Source: an uncultured Burkholderiales bacterium
GTDB lineage: Bacteria > Pseudomonadota > Gammaproteobacteria > Burkholderiales > Burkholderiaceae_D
DNA: 9,375 nucleotides
Direction of reading: 5' to 3'
Assembly (NCBI GenBank): GCA_937872165.1
Contig: CALMOR010000037.1
Location: 34,166 to 43,540 of the forward strand
Shown: in pieces, positions 6,927-9,375 of the stretch
How positions within the stretch are numbered: position 1 is the first letter of the stretch
How the letters are laid out: each line of letters starts with the position of its first letter
Notes under the pieces: model-generated
Seen by the model: the letters and a program-made list of their open reading frames with translations, nothing else
Databases searched by the model: none
Told to the model about the DNA's origin: nothing
Program-made: the position numbers and the translations under genes

Positions 6927-6955
6927 GTCGCAGGCTTCGCCGGCGCCATTAGAAT
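6927..6955 (+). promoter_or_regulatory. Candidate promoter for the alkaline-phosphatase-like pair
   Basis: A good -10, TAGAAT (6950-6955, 5 of 6 matches to TATAAT), lies 17 bases after a weak -35, GTCGCA (6927-6932, 3 of 6). Transcription would begin near 6962, giving a leader of about 66 nt. I see no recognisable Pho box (CTGTCAT-type direct repeats), so phosphate control through PhoB is not supported by sequence. Confidence 0.4.
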
Positions 6956-6959
6956 CCGG

Positions 6960-6973
6960 TCGATCCGGATCGA
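6960..6973. promoter_or_regulatory. Candidate operator: palindrome TCGATCCGGATCGA at the predicted start site
   Basis: A perfect 14-bp palindrome lying directly over the predicted transcription start of the phosphatase-like pair, where a repressor would block initiation. The half-sequence ATCCGG also occurs just upstream (6954-6959) as a direct repeat of 6963-6968. No cognate regulator is identifiable in the window. Confidence 0.35.
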
Positions 6974-7027
6974 GCGCCCGTAGTTCCCGAAGGCGCCGCG
7001 CGGTGACGGACGGGCGAGGGGAGTCGT

Positions 7028-8614
7028 ATGGAAACGCAGCGCGTTCGGCGCAGACGAAGCCGTAGGCGTGCGCGGAAGAAGCAGGTCGCCTGGCTGGTGG
7101 TCGTGGCCCTCGCCGCCGGCGCCGTCGTCTGGACCCGCATCCTGATCGAACGGCATCGCGACGAGACCATGTTCGTCGCGACCGGCACCGCGTCGCAGGA
7201 CCCGGCCCTGGCGGCAAAGGCGAGCAGCGGCAAGACCGCGCCGCGGGCGGTGCCGGCGAACGCGAGCAAGAACCTCATCCTCTTCGTCGGCAACGGCTAC
7301 GGCCTCGTGCCGATGACGGCCACGCGCATCGAAGCGAACGGCGAGGACGGCGAGCTCGCCGTCGACAAGCTGCCGGAGACCGCGCTGGTCCGCACGTCGT
7401 CGCGGAACGCGCAGAGCGCCGACAGCGCGGCCGCGATGACCGCCTACATGACCGGCGTCAAGGTCGACGACGGCGTGCTGTCGCAGACCGCGGACACGCG
7501 ACCCTACGACGAGGACGGACGGCCGCAGGCCGCGCACGGCGAGACCACCTGCCCGACGGTCGGCAACGGCAAGCGCGTGCCGACGCTGCTCGAACTCGCG
7601 AAGGCGTCGGGCCGCGCGACCGGCGTCGTCACCACGGCCCGGGTCACGCAGGCCGTCACCGCGGCGAGCTACGCGCACCTGTGCCAGCGCGACGGGGAGA
7701 ACGCGATCGCCGCGCAGCTCGCGCCGGGCGGTCCGGGCGCCAACACGCGCCTCGGCGAAGGACTCGACGTCATCCTCGGCGGCGGCTGGCAGCACTTCCT
7801 GCCGAAGGACGATCCGCGCGGGTCGACGCGCGCCGACACGCGCGACCTCTATGCGGCGCTGCGGGCCAAGGGCTACGCGGTGATCGGACGGCAGAACGAG
7901 CTCGCGGCCGCGACCCCGGCCAACGCGCCGATCGGCAGGCTGCTGGGTCTCTTCAGCCGCTCGCAGATGGCCTTCGAGGCCGATCGCGTCGGCACGACGG
8001 AACCCAGCCTCGCCGAGATGACGGGTCGTGCCATCGACCTGCTCCAGCGCAACGCGACCGGTTATCTGCTGATCGTCGAGGGCGGCCGCATCGGCGACGC
8101 GCTCGACGCGGCGCTCGTCCGCAAGGCGCTGCAGGACGGGCGGGCCTTCGACGACGCGCTCGCGGTCGCGCTCGACAAGGTGAGGGCGCTCGATCCCGAC
8201 CTGCGCAACACGACCATCGTCGTCACGGCGAACCACGACCACACGCTGCTGATGACCGGCGAGTCGACGCTCGTCGAGCGCACGGTCGAAGCGCGGCCCG
8301 GCATCCTCGGCGTGCTGCGCGGCTATGCGGACCCGACGCAGCCCACGCTCGATGCGAGCGGCCGGCCGTACACGACGCTGGTCCTCGCGGCCGGCGACAA
8401 GCGCGTCAAGGGGCCGCGTTCGCAGGCGCCCGCGTTGAACGACCTCGCGCTCGGCGACCGCGGCAGCCGCTACGAGGCGGCGATCGAGGTCCCCGAGGCC
8501 AGCGGCGGCGCCGACGTGCTGCTCGGCGCGGTCGGCGCCAACGCGTCGCGCTTCCACGGCACGCTCGACAACACGCAGGTGTTCACGCTGATGCGCGAGG
8601 CCCTGGGGCTATGA
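7028..8614 (+). CDS. Membrane-anchored alkaline phosphatase paralogue lacking most metal ligands (probable pseudoenzyme)
   Basis: A 528-residue PhoA-family protein. AGGGGAG (7017-7023) precedes the ATG. The first 18 residues hold nine Arg and two Lys, followed by one hydrophobic helix (about 19-37), so the protein is probably an anchored periplasmic domain with a basic cytoplasmic tail. The family fold is clear from the opening strand (NLILFVG), the nucleophile region ADSAAAMTAYMTGVKV, the cysteines C175 and C219, the VEGGRI motif and VTANH. Aligned by motif to E. coli PhoA, D51 is N89, D153 (His in many relatives) is Q208, T155 is V210, D327 is G356, H331 is D360, D369 is N402 and H412 is S492. 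Retained are D132-S133 (D101-S102), R221 (R166), E351 (E322) and H403 (H370). All Zn1 ligands are thus gone, so normal phosphomonoesterase activity is unlikely. The frame is intact with uniform codon use, arguing for a retained non-catalytic role. It overlaps the next gene by 4 bases. Confidence 0.92.
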   Translation: METQRVRRRRSRRRARKKQVAWLVVVALAAGAVVWTRILIERHRDETMFVATGTASQDPALAAKASSGKTAPRAVPANASKNLILFVGNGYGLVPMTATRIEANGEDGELAVDKLPETALVRTSSRNAQSADSAAAMTAYMTGVKVDDGVLSQTADTRPYDEDGRPQAAHGETTCPTVGNGKRVPTLLELAKASGRATGVVTTARVTQAVTAASYAHLCQRDGENAIAAQLAPGGPGANTRLGEGLDVILGGGWQHFLPKDDPRGSTRADTRDLYAALRAKGYAVIGRQNELAAATPANAPIGRLLGLFSRSQMAFEADRVGTTEPSLAEMTGRAIDLLQRNATGYLLIVEGGRIGDALDAALVRKALQDGRAFDDALAVALDKVRALDPDLRNTTIVVTANHDHTLLMTGESTLVERTVEARPGILGVLRGYADPTQPTLDASGRPYTTLVLAAGDKRVKGPRSQAPALNDLALGDRGSRYEAAIEVPEASGGADVLLGAVGANASRFHGTLDNTQVFTLMREALGL

Positions 8615-9375
8615 CGCGCCGCTCGTTCGTCGTCTGCGTCGCGGCCGCGCTCGCCGTCGCCACGTCGGTCCGCGCGCAGACGTCCGCGACCGCGCAGAAC
8701 GTCATCGTGCTGATCGGCAGCGGCATGGGCACGACGGTCACCACCGCGGCGCGGCTGCAGCGCTACAAGGAAGACGGCTCGCTCGCGCTCGACACGATGC
8801 CGAGCGTCGCACGCGTGCGGACCTGGTCGCTCGACGCGGGCACCAGCGACGGCGCCGCGGCCGTGTCCGCGCTGTTGACCGGCGTCAAGGTCCGCAACGA
8901 CGTCGTGGCGATGGACGGCGCGACGCGCGCGGCCGGCTTCGCGCCCGGCAAGGACCCGATCCGTGGCGTGCCGAACGCCGAGAACCACTGTCCGGCGACC
9001 GGCAACGGCAACCCGTCGCGCACGCTCCTCGAACTCGCCATCGCGAAGAACAAGGGCACCGGCCTCGTCACCACCGGACGCCTGAGCGGCGGCGCGGCCG
9101 CGGCCGCCTACGCGCACGTCTGTCATCGCGATGCCGAGTACGAGTCGGCGCGCCAGGCGGTTCCCGGCGGCGCGGGCTTCAACGCCAACCTCGGGCGCGG
9201 CATCGACGTGCTGATGGGCGGCATCAGCGCGCCGTGGCGTCCGTTCGACGCGAAGCGGCCGCGCGGCCGGCCCGACGGTCGCGAGCTGGTCGGCGAGATG
9301 GTCGCGCTCGGCTATGCCTTCGTGTCCGACCTGACCGCGATGAACGCGGCACCGATCACCGCGGGCTCGCGCGTC
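8611..9375 (+). CDS. Second alkaline phosphatase paralogue, nucleophile lost, 3' end outside window
   Basis: The frame is open from the ATG in an ATGA overlap with the previous stop to the window edge (255 codons), so the gene is partial. The N-terminus MTRRSFVV is followed by a hydrophobic stretch and VRA-Q, an export signal with probable cleavage after A22; the RR pair may make it Tat-dependent. The family opening NVIVLIGSGMG (30-40) has Ser37 where the metal-bridging Asp51 of E. coli PhoA should be. The nucleophile motif reads TSDGAAAVSALLTGVKV (78-94): Asp80 is kept, but the phosphorylated Ser102 is Gly81. The D153/T155 equivalents are G160 and A162; R173 probably matches R166. C127 and C171 match C175 and C219 of the upstream paralogue with the same 44-residue spacing. 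The remaining Zn ligands lie beyond the window. Catalysis by the family mechanism is not possible without the Ser. It is probably co-expressed with, and may pair with, the upstream paralogue. Confidence 0.92.
   Translation, partial: MTRRSFVVCVAAALAVATSVRAQTSATAQNVIVLIGSGMGTTVTTAARLQRYKEDGSLALDTMPSVARVRTWSLDAGTSDGAAAVSALLTGVKVRNDVVAMDGATRAAGFAPGKDPIRGVPNAENHCPATGNGNPSRTLLELAIAKNKGTGLVTTGRLSGGAAAAAYAHVCHRDAEYESARQAVPGGAGFNANLGRGIDVLMGGISAPWRPFDAKRPRGRPDGRELVGEMVALGYAFVSDLTAMNAAPITAGSRV

Noticed and set aside
6880..7027. PhoB-binding Pho box before the phosphatase-like pair
   Set aside because: No pair of CTGTCAT-like heptamers with the required spacing is visible.
6698..8557. 619-codon minus-strand ORF opposite the first phosphatase-like gene
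   Set aside because: Shadow of a gene with clear family motifs on the + strand; its composition is unlike a protein.
7028..9375. Reading the tandem phosphatase-like genes as pseudogenes
   Set aside because: Frames are intact, codon bias matches the neighbours, export signals and the cysteine pair are kept, and the overlap is precise. The residue losses look selected rather than decaying.

Overview
The window is very GC-rich, protein-dense DNA in which all supported genes lie on the + strand. Codon usage is strongly biased to G or C in third positions, with many GCG, CGC, TCG and CTC codons. Together with the gene families present, this suggests a betaproteobacterium, probably Burkholderiales. 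That assignment is an inference; no rRNA or other taxonomic marker is present. I see no mobile element, tRNA, rRNA or CRISPR array.

Layout. (1) 3-527: the 3' part of a Crp/Fnr-family regulator, cut by the window's left edge. (2) 715-2343: a lipoprotein-type c-type cytochrome with two CxxCH haem sites. The 187-base gap before it holds a 14-bp palindrome placed as an activator site would be relative to a candidate -10 box. (3) 2389-2694: a small hypothetical ORF, followed by an intergenic stretch of about 170 bases full of inverted repeats. (4) 2868-6879: a tight three-gene operon encoding an NYN-domain/OST-HTH (LOTUS) putative RNase, a membrane-fused spermidine-synthase-like protein, and a FAD-dependent oxidoreductase with a twin-arginine signal. 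Both junctions are 8-nt gaps, and both downstream genes start with GTG without a clear Shine-Dalgarno. (5) 7028-9375: two overlapping paralogues of the PhoA-type alkaline phosphatase family. The second is cut by the right edge.

The most interesting content is the final pair. Both proteins keep the alkaline phosphatase framework, including a cysteine pair with identical 44-residue spacing, yet their catalytic residues are systematically replaced. The first keeps the nucleophile Ser but loses all three Zn1 ligands, two of the three Zn2 ligands and the Mg-ligand Thr. The second, as far as visible, loses the nucleophile Ser (DSA to DGA), the bridging metal Asp (GDG to GSG) and the Mg-site residues. 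Both reading frames are intact and translationally coupled (ATGA overlap). This looks like a maintained pair of exported or membrane-anchored pseudophosphatases rather than decaying genes.

The central operon couples an RNA-directed enzyme with two probable polyamine or amine-related envelope proteins. How the three work together cannot be read from the sequence. Three candidate -10 elements (TACACT, TATCAT, TAGAAT) lie before the cytochrome, the NYN operon and the phosphatase-like pair. Each has or overlaps a perfect inverted repeat.
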